From Muricoccus pecuniae (GTDB lineage Bacteria; Pseudomonadota; Alphaproteobacteria; Acetobacterales; Acetobacteraceae): a DNA stretch of 64,000 nt. Positions 63,477-64,000 of this stretch are shown here, piece after piece; within the stretch, counting starts at the first letter, position 1; the number at the start of each line of letters is the position of its first letter. The notes below the pieces were generated by a model. That model was not told the origin of the DNA. It was given only the letters and a program-made list of their open reading frames with translations, and made no database searches. A program made the position numbers and the translations under genes. Where the stretch lies: the NCBI RefSeq assembly GCF_014199205.1, contig NZ_JACIJD010000016.1, forward strand, positions 1 to 64,000, in the 5' to 3' direction.

Positions 63477-64000
63477 CACGGGACCTTCAGTGCCGCCTCC
63501 AGGTCGAGGACCCCGTGGCCGTAGCGGAGGTCGAAGCCGGCTGCCGCATCGGGTGGCCGGCGCGCGCGCGCCCGCAGATGCTCGCGCAGGCCGGCGGGGG
63601 AGAGGGCGGCGCAGGGCGAGCCCGCGCCGCGCAGCGCCGCGACCGCGCCCGCCACCAGGCCGCAGGCCGCCGAGGTGCCCGTGCTCAGCGCGGCCGCATC
63701 CCCGGCCTCGGCGAAATGGCTGGGTGCACAGAGGTCGGGCTTGGCGGAGAAGGGGGCGCCCGCCTCGCGGAAGCCGGGCTGCCCCGGCCCCTGGGAGGAG
63801 TAGCCGATCCACATCCCGTCCGCGCGCACGGCGCCGACCGTGAGCACGGCCCCGTGCGAGTTGGCGCCGAGGATGCTGTTGCCCGGTCCCGTATCCCCGG
63901 GACCGCAGAGCGGGTGAGGGCAGAACTGGCCCCCGTTCCCCGCGGCGAAGACCTGGTCGAGGCCCGCCACAGAATCCAGCTCGGCGACGAGCGCGTTCAG
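63476..64000 (-). CDS. Subtilisin-family (S8) serine protease, 3' part
   Basis: The last 174 codons of an S8 peptidase whose 5' end lies beyond the window. The oxyanion-hole Asn is in VFAAGNGG. The region after it (GAVLTVGAVRADG, then YSSQGP and KPDLCAP) is standard. The catalytic Ser is in LSTGTSAACGLVAG; the usual Pro after GTSxA is replaced by Cys-Gly, close to but not the strict motif. FDLRYGHGVLDLEAAL is the typical end. It may be intact upstream. Confidence 0.88.
   Translation of the reverse strand: MNALVAELDSVAGLDQVFAAGNGGQFCPHPLCGPGDTGPGNSILGANSHGAVLTVGAVRADGMWIGYSSQGPGQPGFREAGAPFSAKPDLCAPSHFAEAGDAAALSTGTSAACGLVAGAVAALRGAGSPCAALSPAGLREHLRARARRPPDAAAGFDLRYGHGVLDLEAALKVP

Overview
The window is very GC-rich and its gene content looks like an alphaproteobacterium of the Acetobacteraceae, closest in style to Roseomonas and relatives. 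Pointers are the many Bug/TctC-type periplasmic receptors, the alphaproteobacterial curli cluster, a class II HMG-CoA reductase, a DUF1537 acid-sugar kinase cluster and a NarK1-NarK2 fusion. The assignment is inferred from protein families, not from a marker gene.

Layout. 1-5029: surface polysaccharide genes (tail of a possible DegT-type aminotransferase, an FkbM methyltransferase with a heptad-repeat stalk, three tightly coupled GT4-type glycosyltransferases). 5061-8515: an AT-rich leader, then a curli-type amyloid operon (csgF, csgG, two curlin-repeat proteins) ending in an unrecognised exported protein. 8540-11492: a minus-strand housekeeping run (DUF971, Trm112-like, Lon-N domain, YbbN-like thioredoxin, YbaK-type deacylase). 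11566-16040: a tRNA-Gly(GCC) followed by an accessory scar with nested remnants of IS630, IS21 and IS3 elements, a 5'-truncated argininosuccinate lyase gene, and two related tiny genes, one of them broken by a one-base change in a G run. 16167-22833: peptide deformylase, a coiled-coil lipoprotein, a MocR regulator convergent with degradative mvaA and a Bug receptor, and a DUF4112 protein.

22898-32537 is a sugar-acid catabolic region. A minus-strand operon has L-threonate dehydrogenase, 3-oxo-tetronate kinase and D-erythronate dehydrogenase. A divergent plus-strand operon has an ABC importer, an FAH-family dehydratase-like enzyme and a 3-oxo-tetronate-4-phosphate decarboxylase. No otnI isomerase is seen here. 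A second lone DUF1537 kinase lies at 61843. 32621-38134 holds a small conserved protein, an rRNA methyltransferase, a GntR regulator divergent from an FAH hydrolase, a Bug receptor and a sirtuin.

38307-54602 is a nitrate-respiration island. NarK1-NarK2 and an FNR-type regulator are divergent from narGHJI, a PPIase, a small unknown gene, moeA, a group III truncated globin, a MobB-like protein with a damaged P-loop, a beta carbonic anhydrase, nnrS and a carboxymuconolactone decarboxylase-like protein. An FNR-type box lies in the divergent promoter. A pseudoazurin gene and a large PAS-GGDEF-EAL protein follow. The right end has three overlapping membrane/envelope genes (DUF3618, holin-X-like, a coiled-coil protein), the second sugar-acid kinase, a 37-residue membrane peptide gene, and a subtilisin-family protease running off the end of the window.
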